From: Pollenia angustigena
Taxonomy: Eukaryota > Arthropoda > Insecta > Diptera > Polleniidae
Length of the DNA: 64,000 nucleotides
Assembly: GCA_930367215.1 (NCBI GenBank)
Contig: OV884059.1
Coordinates: 146,442,511-146,506,510 of the forward strand
Direction: 5' to 3'
Numbering within the stretch: position 1 is the first letter of the stretch; every line of letters begins with the position of its first letter. Below are positions 24,246 through 34,812 of this stretch, in pieces. Made by a program: the position numbers and the translations under genes. The notes below the pieces were generated by a model that was not told the DNA's origin, ran no database searches, and saw nothing but the letters and a program-made list of their open reading frames with translations.

Positions 24246-24362
24246 AAACATTAAATTATATGGAACGTACTATCGATTCAAATAAAGATTTCATGCATTT
24301 TTTTAATTTAATGTGTTTTTTTTATAGCTCTTTCTTATAGCTCTTAAAAAATCACCCATTAT

Positions 24363-25379
24363 TATATTTTATGACTTGGTTCGGTTAAGCTCTGATCCCT
24401 CCATATAAATTACTTATTTTAAAAAACATATTAAAGGAAAACGCAAACATTTATAGCTTAAATAAAAATTAAATTTTTTATGCGTGCTGCTTTTATTTAT
24501 TTACATTATTAAACGCATAATAAACATTTAATTTATTTTTAAACGTAAATGTAATTTATTTAAGAAATTGCCGGAAAAAATCATCTTTAAAATCTTTTTT
24601 TAATTTTTTGCTAATAAATAAATATCAACGACAGTGTTTTAATTTTCTCGTTAACTTTTAAACAAACGAATCTGATCACAAGCGGAAATTGAACAAAGTT
24701 TCCGCTGAGTTGATTTTAAGTTCAATTCATTTAATTTTCAACATTTATCTTTCTCTCTCTGTCTTTCTTTCTCTTTCACTCGTTTACCTAATGCACTGCA
24801 AACACTTAAAACTGCAGTGATTTTGATTATTTTTTGTGTAATTATTGTTTTGTGTTAGACATTTGTTGCACACACATACCAAAATTTTTTGTTTAAACAC
24901 TGTCGCCAATTTGACGGAGTAAATAAATGTATCTATGTACGAGGGGGGTTTAAAAAATTATATTATTTTTGGAATAACTATTATATATCATAAGAATGTT
25001 AAATTTGAAAAGGTTTGCAAAACAAATCAGAAACAAAAAACAATTTTATTTAATAAACGTTTGTTTTTTAATATGGGGTTAGTCTGTAGATGTCCCAAAA
25101 ATAAATTTAATTGTTAAGCTTTGGAAGTTTACGTCTAATTATATATGGAGTAGAAATAAGAGTCCAGCCAACTTAAAATCATTTTTGGTGTAGGGTTGAT
25201 CCTGTATAATTTCTTACTAAATCTTATTTGTCTACTTAATTGCAACAAAACTTATTTTTCTTATGTTTTCTTATATTAATAAAGTTTGCACAAGCGGTAT
25301 CTGATTAGCTCATTTATTCTGGAACTTTCTTGATTACAAGAATCTTTGAAAAACGTTGGACAAAACTGAACATCATTAC
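24363..25379. other. Stretch without a supported gene
   Basis: A pyrimidine-rich run 'ctttctctctctgtctttct' (about 24749-24780) is the only notable feature. No gene is supported. Confidence 0.45.
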
Positions 25380-26307
25380 TAGAGATGCGATTTCCAATGC
25401 AAATACATGTTTTTTATCGATAGTCTAAGATAAAATAGCATCGATTTGTTTTTGCATATTTAGATTTTAACTGCATATTTTGACATTTTTAAGGTTTTTT
25501 TTTCATTTTCATATTATAAAAAAGTTCTTAAACAAATTTTTTAATACACAAAAAAAATACATAATACATAAATTCTTTTGGAGCTTTGCTTTAAATACAA
25601 GATTCTCAAGATTTCGACAAAAGATGCGTCTATTTTAAACCGGTGAAGCACCTTACACAGTTAAGGCTTCCAATGGGCTTAACATTTTTTATCCAAAACT
25701 GCGACAAGCTACTTGCTTGGCACATGGGTTATACCGCGTTGCAGATAATTTAGAAGCCAATTCGATAATATTGCAATTTTTAATGAAATGTATCCCTTCG
25801 ATCCCCTTCCACCGCAATGAGTAGTAACAAGATGGGGACCTGGCTAGATGCTTCAGAATTCTATTAAAAAAACTTCGAGTAATTTAAGAATGTTAGGAAG
25901 AGCTTGTTGATACCGATGATTTTGCAATAAAAAAACTAAAAGAAATATTTAATTTAAAAAACATCAGAAGTCCATTAGCATTTGTTTTTTCCAATTACGG
26001 ATATATTGGTGAATCAATAACTAATTAGGAGGGATTTAGTTCACTTAATACTTAAGTCAAATTAATTGAATTGCAGAAAGTAAAATTAACAATGTGGAAG
26101 GAAGAATAGCCCGACAAATTAAAAAAAAAATCTAAAACGTTTTGCAAACAAAATGAAGGGGTTCAAACATTTTTTTTTTTTTTTTTTTAAATTTATTTTT
26201 ATTATTGAATCTTTCTTATCGAAATTTACAATATGTATTCAAATCTTAATTCTACTTGTTGTTTATTAGTTGTTACCAGTGTAACCACTAACTGCTGTAT
26301 TCAAATT

Positions 26308-28968
26308 TTAAAAATGTCTTCTAGTTAGGCTCAAAGTATCGGTTCTTTTTAGCCTCTGGTGACCTTCGAACTGAAGCAAACCCCGAGCGAGGTAGTTAGG
26401 GTGGACCATTAGTTTATCGATGTAGCTTATTGAATATTTTTTAATTTCCTCCTGGATAGTGGGGACGTTGAGATCTCTGTGGATAATTTCATTACGTATA
26501 TACCATGGGGCGCAGACAATTTGTCGTAATATTCTAGACTGTCTTCTTTGAAGCTTTTGGATGTTAGATGCGCATGCAGTACCCCATAATTGGATGCCAT
26601 ATGTCCATATTGGTTTTATGATGGACTTGTATAAGAGAATTTTGTTGTCTAAGGACAATTTTGAGTTTCGACCGAGAAGCCAATGTAGTTGAGCTGCTTT
26701 AAGTTTCATAGCCGCTATTTTCGCTTCAATATGACGCGACCAGGTCAAGCGTCTATCTATATGAATTCCCAAGTACTTAACATGGTTTTCTACCGGAACA
26801 GTGATGTTATTTATTTTTACAGCTGGGCACGTTTGTCTTCTGAGCGTGAAAGTTAAGTGAGCACATTTAGCCGGGTTAACCTTTATTCTCCATTTTTCTA
26901 GCCAGGCCTCTAGTTCATTGATGTGGGACTGCAGATTTTGCGATGCGACTTTTGGGTCATGGTTAACGCTAATAAATGCTGTGTCGTCTGCAAATGTAGA
27001 GGTATGCGTGCTCAGGTTTGTTGGCATATCCGCTGTGTATATTATATATAGAAGCGGTCCTAATATGCTGCCTTGGGGAACACCAGCAGAAATTTTCTTG
27101 AGGGGGGAGTATTTATCTTGCGACCTTACTATGAATGTTCTGCCTGTTAGATAGCTCTCCAGAAGCTTGTGAGTGTTTTGAGGAAACATTCGTTTTATTT
27201 TGATGAGTAGCCCATCATGCCAAACTTTGTCGAAAGCTTGGGAAATGTCTATAAACAGTGCTGAGCAGTATTGCTTTTTCTCAAACGCCGATCTAATAAG
27301 GGTGACAATTCTATGCACTTGTTCTATTGTACCATGTTTCGCTCTGAATCCGAACTGGTGGTCCGGGATGATGTCGTGTTCATTTAGATGAGGAGTTATA
27401 CTTAAAACGAATATTTGTTCGAAAAGCTTCGATAGGATTGACAATAAGCTTATCGGTCTGTACGACGCAACCTGGCTAGCATCTTTTCCTGGCTTGGGAA
27501 TCATAACAATTATAGACCTCTTCCATGAGGATGGGAAGTATCCGACTCTTAATATAGCGTTAAAAATGAGCAGCAAGATTCTGGAAGCAGACGATGGTAG
27601 GTTTCTTATCATTGACCCTGTGATGCGGTCAGGTCCGGGAGATTTTCTAATATTCACTTTTTCTATTGCAGATTTTACTTGAGTTATGTTAAATTTTAAT
27701 GGATGGTTTACCTTATCAGGAATGATTGGACGACAGGAACAAGTATGTGCATCATGTGGCGTGAAAACTTTCTCAAGGTGGCCCGCGAAAGCGTTTAATT
27801 TTTCATGTGTGTTTTTGGCCCAAGTGCGGTTTTCCAGTCTTAATGGAGATTCTTGGGTTATAGGGCATTTCATATGCCGTACAGCCTTCCATAAGCTATA
27901 ATTGGAGTTTTTTGTGGCGTCTAGGCTGTTTAGATAGCCTTCTATTGCGGACTCGTGGTTCTGTCTCAATTTGTTGCGAAGTGTGGTCAGGCATAATTGT
28001 AGTTGGGCCTTAGTGGTTGGGGAACGACTGTTTTGCCATTGTCTTCTTAACTTCCTTTTTTCTCTGATAAGGGCCTCTATATCCGTCGATGTATTGTAAG
28101 GAGCACGTTTAATTGTCCGCTTGATTGGGGTTGCATTTCTTGCTGCAGTATCCAAGACTTCTGTAAATCGGTCGACAGCTATTTGGATGTCAGATGAATT
28201 TTTTAGGGGAATGCACTGTGATAGGTGAGAGCTCACATACATTTTATACTTTAACCAATTTGTGTTTCTGTTTGGATAGGAAATAAAGTTTGCAGCTGCA
28301 GCGTCAGAGTTACCTTTTAAAATGAGGATTGAAGGTGAATGATCAGACGAAAGATCATAGGAGGAACTAACTAGTACCTGATCGCGCTTGATGTTTTTAA
28401 TAACAGCAAAGTCAATAAGGTCTGGTAGCTTATTGAAGTCGGTTGGCCAATAGGTAGGCTTACCACTCGATACCACATCAAAATTATTTGCAGTTACGGT
28501 ATTGTATAGCTGATTACCTCTAGGACTAATAAGTCTGGAGCCCCAATATGTATGTTTAGCGTTGTAGTCGCCAGCAGCAATGAATTTCTGGCCCAATGTG
28601 GAGAAGAAGTTGAGAAATTTATCGTTTAAAATTTTGTGCCTCGGGGGACAATAAACTGATGTTAACGTTAGATTGAAATCAGTAAGATTTATAGATGTGG
28701 CCTGGATACAATCTTCTTGGTACTCTGGCAATGGCAAGTGTCTGATGTGTTTGTGCACAATTATGGCTGTGCCACCACAGGCTCGTCCGCTGGGATGTTT
28801 TGTGTCATACGTAAGGTATCCATTTACCCTAAAGCAGTTTTTATGAGTAAAGTGTGTTTCAGAGACAAGAAGTACGTCGATTTCATGCCTATGAAGAAAG
28901 TTTGCAACTTCGTGTTTATGTTGGGATAACCCGTTTGCATTCCAGAAACATATTTTTAACTGGTTCAT
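26308..28968 (-). CDS. LINE ORF2: endonuclease / reverse transcriptase, 886 aa
   Basis: This open, full-length protein nicks target DNA and copies the element RNA by target-primed reverse transcription in the nucleus. Residues 1-220 are an apurinic-type endonuclease: NANG (10-13), SETHF with Glu37, SVYCPP (104-109), GDYNAKH (133-139), DLIDF (183-187) and SSDHS with His210 are the expected catalytic and metal sites. The reverse transcriptase spans about 440-760: LFIDISQAFD (571-580) is motif A, AGVPQGSILGPLLY (628-641) motif B, FADD (659-662) motif C. The tail has YGIQLWG, typical of the Jockey clade. The start codon overlaps the ORF1 stop as ATGA, suggesting termination-reinitiation. Length fits the clade's 850-920 residues, with no internal stop. 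Confidence 0.96.
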   Translation of the reverse strand: MNQLKICFWNANGLSQHKHEVANFLHRHEIDVLLVSETHFTHKNCFRVNGYLTYDTKHPSGRACGGTAIIVHKHIRHLPLPEYQEDCIQATSINLTDFNLTLTSVYCPPRHKILNDKFLNFFSTLGQKFIAAGDYNAKHTYWGSRLISPRGNQLYNTVTANNFDVVSSGKPTYWPTDFNKLPDLIDFAVIKNIKRDQVLVSSSYDLSSDHSPSILILKGNSDAAAANFISYPNRNTNWLKYKMYVSSHLSQCIPLKNSSDIQIAVDRFTEVLDTAARNATPIKRTIKRAPYNTSTDIEALIREKRKLRRQWQNSRSPTTKAQLQLCLTTLRNKLRQNHESAIEGYLNSLDATKNSNYSLWKAVRHMKCPITQESPLRLENRTWAKNTHEKLNAFAGHLEKVFTPHDAHTCSCRPIIPDKVNHPLKFNITQVKSAIEKVNIRKSPGPDRITGSMIRNLPSSASRILLLIFNAILRVGYFPSSWKRSIIVMIPKPGKDASQVASYRPISLLSILSKLFEQIFVLSITPHLNEHDIIPDHQFGFRAKHGTIEQVHRIVTLIRSAFEKKQYCSALFIDISQAFDKVWHDGLLIKIKRMFPQNTHKLLESYLTGRTFIVRSQDKYSPLKKISAGVPQGSILGPLLYIIYTADMPTNLSTHTSTFADDTAFISVNHDPKVASQNLQSHINELEAWLEKWRIKVNPAKCAHLTFTLRRQTCPAVKINNITVPVENHVKYLGIHIDRRLTWSRHIEAKIAAMKLKAAQLHWLLGRNSKLSLDNKILLYKSIIKPIWTYGIQLWGTACASNIQKLQRRQSRILRQIVCAPWYIRNEIIHRDLNVPTIQEEIKKYSISYIDKLMVHPNYLARGLLQFEGHQRLKRTDTLSLTRRHF

Positions 28969-29324
28969 TTTTTGTTGAGTAGAACTTGCAGGAGCATGTT
29001 CTGGTTTCGCATCATTTCCTGAAACATGTTCTGCATAGTGACCATGAAGTTATTCATAGTTTGAATTAAATTTTCAATTGAGGTAGGCACATTTCCAGAA
29101 GGCATTTGTAGACCTTCCCTAGGAACATTAGCGTTTGGAGGTTGCTTTGCGTTAGAAGTACTCGGGGGATTTTTCGCATTAGGGTTTCCTTTTAAGACTT
29201 GGGCATATGATTGGTTTTGATTGTTTGTTTGTGAAGTACTAGCAATAGAGCCAGCGGCTTGGCTGGGCGCATGTGACGGACCATATTGGGAGTGAGTATA
29301 TTTTTGAACTAAAGCAGGTTTTTT

Positions 29325-30539
29325 TTAATGCAAGAAGACTCTACAACCCCTATAGTTTGCCGTGTGATTTTCGCCACAGTTGCTGCATTTCTTAACATTC
29401 GGGTCAGCTTTAGAACGATTACATTCGGCGGTTTTATGAGCGTCGCCACAAACCACACATACGTGAGGCAATTTACAATATGATTTTGTATGCCCATATT
29501 CCTGACAGTTTGTGCATTGGGAGGGACCCTTTCGTTTTAATGGCTCCTCAACAGTTATTCTTCTGTTGAGTAGGTAGCGCAAGTTGTATATGGGATGAAC
29601 TGAATTTTTGGTTTTGAGAACCGATGAATCAAACGATATTTCAACGCGGTGCATTGGTTGAGGAACTTTATTCCTGTTCAAAATGTTATGAACAGATTTT
29701 ACCTCATACCCCTCTAGCTCTATGGCAGATTTTATTTCCTCTGTAGGAACAGAACTATCTATGCCTTTTATGACAATAATCAATCCCTTGGCACTTTTTA
29801 ATTGATATGTATAGTAACTTTTATTTTCTGCGTCCAGGTGTCTTGATATAATACGAAAGTTCGTTTCTGTACTGGCTTGAATTTTGGTTTCTTGAATTTG
29901 CCCGCGTCGTATAGAAACGACGTAGAAATTATTCTTACCTACCAGTTGAATCAGCATGTTGACTATGCTATTTGATGTTTGCTCCCGCAGATAGATAGGG
30001 GGCGGTTTAACTTCTTTAGTGGCTGTTCCATGTGCTGATTCTGCTTCTTCATCGTCAGGTATGGATAGTACAGAGAATCTGTTACCATTTGTTGGCAAAG
30101 AGACTACGTTAGAGCCTTTGTATTGTTTGGCCATGCGTTCCTGTTGGGTGGACCTAGGGCTAGCCTTTCTCTTAGTTATTGTAATATATCTGTCCATGCC
30201 TGTTTGCACTTTAGTACTTTTTGGCACAGCTCCTGTATTTATTAATGCTAATCGTGATGTTCCAGGTTTTTCGTTATTATACCTCTGGTCAGACGACTTC
30301 ACACTTTGAACCACATTTACGGTCGGATCAACACACTTGCTCAGGTTGGGCACACTTGCACTTAAATTGCTGTATGGAAAACCAGTTGCGCTGGCAATTT
30401 TTGCACTTAAATAATTTTTATTTAATTCTGGGTATCGAATGTTTTCATTGCTCACGCTCGGGGAGCTTACCACAATATACGCATTTCTGCTATTTGTGCT
30501 GGGCCTACTATCCTTATTGGGAGTATTTGTGAGGCTCAT
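29325..30539 (-). CDS. LINE ORF1: nucleic-acid-binding Gag-like protein, truncated by a stop
   Basis: 404 residues are readable. The first 190 are low-complexity and polar. About 200-335 matches the layout of the PRE_C2HC region of Jockey ORF1 proteins. Three zinc knuckles follow: CTNCQEYGHTKSYC (342-355, CX2CX4HX4C), CVVCGDAHKTAEC (361-373, CX2CX3HX4C) and CSNCGENHTANYRGC (385-399, CX2CX3HX6C). Such proteins coat the element RNA and guide it to the nucleus. The TAA at 29325-29327 is premature: the same frame stays open for 119 further codons (29324-28968) through a Gln/Asn/Met-rich tail and ends at TGA (28965-28967), which overlaps the ORF2 ATG. Whether the protein works without the tail is unknown. 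Confidence 0.93.
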   Translation of the reverse strand: MSLTNTPNKDSRPSTNSRNAYIVVSSPSVSNENIRYPELNKNYLSAKIASATGFPYSNLSASVPNLSKCVDPTVNVVQSVKSSDQRYNNEKPGTSRLALINTGAVPKSTKVQTGMDRYITITKRKASPRSTQQERMAKQYKGSNVVSLPTNGNRFSVLSIPDDEEAESAHGTATKEVKPPPIYLREQTSNSIVNMLIQLVGKNNFYVVSIRRGQIQETKIQASTETNFRIISRHLDAENKSYYTYQLKSAKGLIIVIKGIDSSVPTEEIKSAIELEGYEVKSVHNILNRNKVPQPMHRVEISFDSSVLKTKNSVHPIYNLRYLLNRRITVEEPLKRKGPSQCTNCQEYGHTKSYCKLPHVCVVCGDAHKTAECNRSKADPNVKKCSNCGENHTANYRGCRVFLH

Positions 30540-30688
30540 TCACAAATCTCTTCGGGCACCTTTGTAACTGTTCTTTTTTTTTAGCTATTACAAATATTTT
30601 TTTTTTTTTTCACCTATTACAAATATTTTTTTCACTTCGAATTTTTTTTTTTTTTTATTTTTTTTTTATTTTTCTTACTCACTGATAC

Positions 30689-30724
30689 ACGTCCGTACTC
30701 GTCAAGAGCTGGCTCGAAACTGGG
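30689..30724 (-). promoter_or_regulatory. Internal LINE promoter: Inr and DPE
   Basis: On the minus strand the element starts CCAGTTTCGAG, an initiator-like CCAGTT with A at 30721 as +1. GGACGT occupies exactly +28 to +33 (30694-30689), matching the DPE consensus RGWYVT. Jockey-clade LINEs use such a downstream promoter so that each full-length copy carries its own. Transcription itself is inferred. Confidence 0.8.
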
Positions 30725-31239
30725 GGGGTTCAAAAATAAAATAAATTTAAAATATTTGTGATCTGATCTGGAATCAAAGTGGGTTCTGAAAATAAATTGT
30801 TTTAAAATGCATTGACATTCTTCAGGTACAAGACAAAGTTTTCCTTTAATAAAACATTACTTATATACATATTTAAACAAACAACAATTTTAATTAGTTA
30901 TTTCAGTTTTTTAAGATATTTTAATAACAATATACGTACTGAATTTTTTATATTTTTTTTGTTTTTAGTAAAATTAAAAAAAAAAACGATTTTTACGGAA
31001 AATGTTCAAGTTTTTAGTGCATATTTTTTAGTAAATATATTGGATTTTTTAGTGCATATCTTGTGCGCATAATTGTGATTTTTTAGTGCATGAAAATCTC
31101 ATCCCTAATCATTACAATTGTCGATATTCATATTTGTTTTAATTTAGTAGAACCCGACACATGAAAACAAGCAGGTATCCTTATCATTTTAATTTTAATA
31201 AAAAAAAAGTTTTTTGAGATATTAAAAATATTTTTATTT

Positions 31240-31625
31240 TAATTAAATGAAAAATTATGTCGGTCATGTGGCTCCTCTACCTCCGTTTACCAAAATTCTC
31301 AACCACGTTTTTCAATAAACTGTTGCCAATGGTTGATAATGTTGTTTTTAAGCTCTTGAAGTGTTGTGAGATTATTGCTGTACACTTTCGATTTAAAAAA
31401 TGCCACAAAAAAAGTCTAATAGCGGCAAATTGCACGCCACCAAGACTCATTCACTTCTCCTCTACGAGAAATAATGCAATTTTCGAACTTTTCTTTTAAA
31501 AGATCCATTGTTTCTCTTGCCGTGTGGCAAGTGGCATCATCCGGTTGAAATCACATATTTTATACGCGTAAATCATCAATTTTTCGCTACAAAAAGCTTC
31601 GGATCTTCTCCCTGTAGCGGTTTTC
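31240..31625 (-). pseudogene. Decayed mariner transposase, C-terminal half
   Basis: Read on the minus strand from about 31556: FQPDDATCHTARETMDLLKE, then KFENCIISRRGEVNESW, a frame break, KSKVYSNNLTTLQELKNNII and finally SHMTDII near 31255. The first block matches the second-aspartate region of DD41D-type transposases (compare WFQQDGTTCHTA at 24002). Stops and frameshifts are frequent and the N-terminal half is missing. It is a different lineage from the copy at 22326, as its residues differ throughout. Confidence 0.8.
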
Positions 31626-32352
31626 ATTGACCTCAAATTTGGACACCTTCCCTAACGGCAAAGGTGACGTATATTAGTGCTAGCTACAGGACAGCAAATA
31701 GAAAGAACTAGACCAATATATTAAAAAAGGAAAGGAACTGCAGTGGAATATCTTATGACCAGACACCGCAAAAAGCATTGATATATGTCCCCACAAGGAG
31801 GACAAGAAATATGATTCACACACAAGTGTTTGTACTTAAGCAAAGAGAGAGAGAGAGTGATAGAAAAAAGGATAATAACATTTTTCTACATCCTCTAACA
31901 ATAAATGTTAGTGTATTTATCAAGAGTAAAAATTGGGAATTAAGCACGACAAACAAAATCTTACTATTAAAAATTGTTTATTCCCAAAAATTCCTTGGTA
32001 ACCCAGTAAAAACTTCGCCTCCTTTTTCAAAATGAATAGCTTCTTTAACTCATTATTTTGTAGCTTTCTTGTATAACTACATCTATAACAACTTCCATAA
32101 CTACTTTTTTCTGGATGTATGCATAATATTGACTTACTTTTTAATGCGTTCATTTTGGGACATCTCTTGTAAAATTCATTGGTTCTATTAGTAGAATTGT
32201 AAGTAGTGCTCTTGTGTTTTTCTGATTACTCAACACATTATTTTGTAGGCGAAATTTTTACTGGGAATTTTTCCACATCTTTATAAAAGGTGATCCAATT
32301 AGTTTTGCTTATTGTCTATGAAGTAAATAATGCGATCTGTGATTCTGATTCA
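31626..32352. other. Stretch with a dispersed 70-bp motif, no gene
   Basis: 31899-31975 carries 'acaataaatgttagtgtatt' and 'attgggaattaagcacgaca', a copy of the motif at 16366 and 54366. The flanking open frames are not recognisable. Confidence 0.5.
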
Positions 32353-32420
32353 GTGATGCCAACTCTTCACCACTAAAAATGGCTAAATTATTAGTAAAAA
32401 ACTATCGATAAAATTGATTA
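32353..32420. repeat. hAT-like element end, 'cagtgatgccaact...aatggctaaatt'
   Basis: Reads CAGTGATGCCAACTC then 'aaaaatggctaaattatt'. The reverse of 44800-44835 (CAGTGTTGCCAAAAC, 'aaaaatggctaaattta') is the opposite end of the same family. The flanks do not share an 8-bp duplication, so these are ends of two separate copies or a rearranged one. Confidence 0.55.
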
Positions 32421-33327
32421 TTTTTTGTTGTAAAATCATTTACTTTAACGATTTAAGAAAAGTTCAACGTTACAACACTACTAATGCAGTGCAGCATTTA
32501 TAGCATTTTTTTGTCTGAAATGCTTAAACAACTTGAAGGAAATTTTCCTAATAAATACATTGATGAAAAATGGTTAACTCAGCCAGTAATTGGCAGCTTT
32601 GTTCAGATTATGCATTTTAGACTTTTTAACCTGTGTTTATTAAGAAAACTTTCTGAGTGTAAACTTATAATAGATATAAGATATGTGTAAGTTCAACTTC
32701 GTCTCTTGTTTGAAGATATGTTGGGCTTTTTTTTTAACAATTTTTAAAACGATCTTCGTATGTGTGAATTTTTTATTTTAACTTGACAATTGTTCAAAAC
32801 CAACAACATGAAAAACGCAACGATTCAATGTTACAGTTTTATTTTTATTTGTTTTATCTTTTGTTAAATTTATTTAAAGACTATTTTTTAATTAACAGTT
32901 TTTAATGTTTTCTTGAAATAGCAAACTTTATAAAATATGAAAAAACCTTTTAGTCTGTACTTCGTTTTATATTATTATGTAGTACAAATACTTTGTTGTA
33001 GGCAAGGTGGCCCATCAAACTCGGCCCTTTACTGTTTGTCGGCCAAGTTCTGAACGATCAGTATCTTAAATATTCTGTAGGCTGAAAAAGTATCTGGCAA
33101 CTGCTGCAGATCAATAAATAGTGAAATTGTATTGACTCTAATTTGACAATTTTTATTTGAAAGATAAGTGGTTCAAGCAGAAAAGGGAAGCACAATGAAC
33201 ATTTCAAGTAATTGGGGTGCTATTTCTATTTATTTCTAGAAGATGTCATCATTTCGAACAAAGATTTGATGTATATAACAATAAAAATAACATTGTGCAT
33301 AATAGGATGCACAATATTTATCTTTTG
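32421..33327. other. AT-rich stretch, nothing recognised
   Basis: No coding region supported. 'gtttgtcggccaagttc' (about 33037) resembles the end of the next element. Confidence 0.4.
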
Positions 33328-34176
33328 TAGTGTCCGACCGAAGGCACTTTTTGAGACCGAACCCGAACTTCGGTAAATTTTGACAAGTTCGGCCGAACCC
33401 GAACCCGAACTTTTTGTATTTATTTAAAACAAAATAAAATTTCGGGAAATTATTACATTTTCATTTTTGGAAGGATGCAACATGAAAAGATAAATTGCAC
33501 TTTATAGTAGTCAAAACTATTTTATAGTTAAAAAAAAAATTAGTAATTGCTTTTTTTTAAGGCAAAAAATAAAAAATAAATTTACAGTTGAATGCAGTAT
33601 ACATTAGGGCTATAACTTTTTCACACTTTTTGCGAAAATTAAAAACGGCATAGTATAGAACATTAAAAGTAATTAATAAAAAATATGATAATATTTTCGA
33701 ATTGTTAAGAAAGTTTACGCAGGGATCGGGTTGAAGTTTGAAAACAATAATTTTTATCTCACGGAAAATTTTAAAATTATACACCTGATGTTTGTATGTA
33801 TTCCTATACGTATCACATAAATGCTATTTTGGAATTTATCCACTGTTTTAGATTTTAAAATTTTCCTACGGTTTACAATTCATCGCGGTTCAAAATTTCT
33901 TAGAAGGTTTTAGAAATTTGCTTCCCTGCCTTAGGTTTTTTTCGCAAAACGACGGGAGACAGGTGTTTTCATTACTAAAACATTATTGGCCACTCCGTCG
34001 TACAATGCCAATAATTTGGTTATAGCCCTAGTATACATATTAGTACTCAAACGTCTACAATGTATTTTTTGAATTCGTTGGGGTGTATTTTCTCTAAGTG
34101 GCGTTTTATATTGGCGGTAGTTTGCTTGCTTGGTAATGAACACCCCATTGGCATTTGTTTGTTCGGTCGGGCACTA
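33328..34176. mobile_element. Inverted-repeat element, TAGTGTCCGACCGAA ends
   Basis: TAGTGTCCGACCGAA (33328) is mirrored by TTCGGTCGGGCACTA (34176) with one change. Repeated 'cgaacccgaac' follows the left end. The 8-base flanks match only partly, so the superfamily (hAT-like by end shape) is not settled. A clean hAT MITE (33605-34030) is nested inside. Confidence 0.6.
33605..34030. mobile_element. 426-bp hAT-type MITE with exact 8-bp duplication
   Basis: TAGGGCTATAAC at the left is mirrored by GTTATAGCCCTA at the right; GTATACAT flanks both sides (33597-33604, 34031-34038). The interior is AT-rich; the minus-strand frame 33557-33784 crosses the border and is not a gene. Confidence 0.92.
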
Positions 34177-34424
34177 TTGATTTGATTAAATCTGTTAAAA
34201 CTTTTATTGAAAACGAAAGAAAGAAATTAGAGGGTCGGTTACGGATGACAACTGAACTGAAGTTGAGTTGCCAGCAGCGAAGTCAGCATAGTATTACCAC
34301 ATTATTTTTTATATTGCAAACCAATTAGTTTTGTAAACAAAAATGTATAAGCCGATGGCAACCCAACATTGTCATACTTTATTTGAAAGCAGAAATTAAA
34401 TAATAATAACTAGCTGACCTGGCA
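34177..34424. other. Unassigned stretch
   Basis: Nothing recognised. Confidence 0.4.
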
Positions 34425-34812
34425 AACGTTGTTTTGCCATATAACTTATTTCTTTCAGATGTTAAAGTGTATGCATGCCAAATGTTAAGAAACCGTTTGA
34501 TTAGTTAAGAAGATATAAGGAGTTGGAGCTTAACCCCCATTTGCCCTATTTCACTCCCTTTTCCCTTTTTCCTTTCAGATGTTACAGTGTCTGCATGCCA
34601 AATTTTAAGAAAGCCGGTTGATTAGCTTAGAAGATAAAAGGAGGGGGAGCTTTTACCTCTTTTGTCCTATTTTACGCCCTCTAGCGATATGAAATAAACC
34701 TTACGACATATTCTCATACCTAACAAATACACATACAAAATTTCATAAAAATAGTTCAAGCCGTTACGGAGGAGTTCATTTACAAACACCGTGACACAAG
34801 AATTTTATATAT
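34425..34812 (+). repeat. 'ctagctgacctggcaaacg' dispersed repeat
   Basis: Begins 'actagctgacctggcaaacg' and ends 'gttacggaggagttcattta' followed by a TATA-rich tail. Two imperfect internal units share 'tttctttcagatgtta' and 'gcatgccaaatgttaagaaa'. Repeats with this opening and ending occur in many arthropod genomes; assignment to an RTE-type LINE 3' region is inference. Confidence 0.6.

Larger units (their letters stand above)
22212..24360 (+). mobile_element. Tc1/mariner-superfamily element (DD41D-like), interrupted
   Basis: Left end 'cgggcgattttttagctat' (22215) is mirrored by 'gctcttaaaaaatcaccc' (ending 24357), in TA-rich flanks; exact edges are uncertain by a few bases. It carries a broken transposase on the plus strand, split by a hAT-like insertion at 22584-23878. 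Confidence 0.8.
26168..30724 (-). mobile_element. Near-intact Jockey-clade LINE, 4.55 kb
   Basis: Full-length non-LTR retrotransposon on the minus strand: 5' region with Inr and DPE, ORF1 (30539 down), ORF2 (28968-26308), a short 3' region and an A tail (T run 26170-26187). The target duplication GGGGTTCAAA (26158-26167, 30725-30734) is exact over ten bases; the G run makes the 5' edge uncertain by up to three bases. It interrupts hAT copy B. Damage is limited to one in-frame stop in ORF1, so the insertion is fairly recent. Confidence 0.95.
25380..31107 (+). mobile_element. hAT-superfamily element, copy B, split by a LINE
   Basis: The ends TAGAGATGCGATTTCC and (reverse) TAGGGATGAGATTTTC match copy A (9402-10608), with an exact 8-bp duplication ATCATTAC (25372-25379, 31108-31115). 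Without the LINE it would be about 1.16 kb. Decayed transposase blocks include [21 protein letters not shown] (about 25685-25755) and GTWLDASEFY (about 25836-25865), broken by stops. The right end repeats 'ttttagtgcata'. Confidence 0.92.

Noticed and set aside
26918..28929. Several plus-strand frames (62-78 codons) across the LINE
   Set aside because: They are antisense shadows of the long ORF2 reading frame.
29309..29497. 62-codon minus-strand frame at the ORF1 end, considered as a frameshift continuation
   Set aside because: ORF1 continues in its own frame past the TAA to the TGA at 28965, so a frameshift is not needed; this frame is a shadow.
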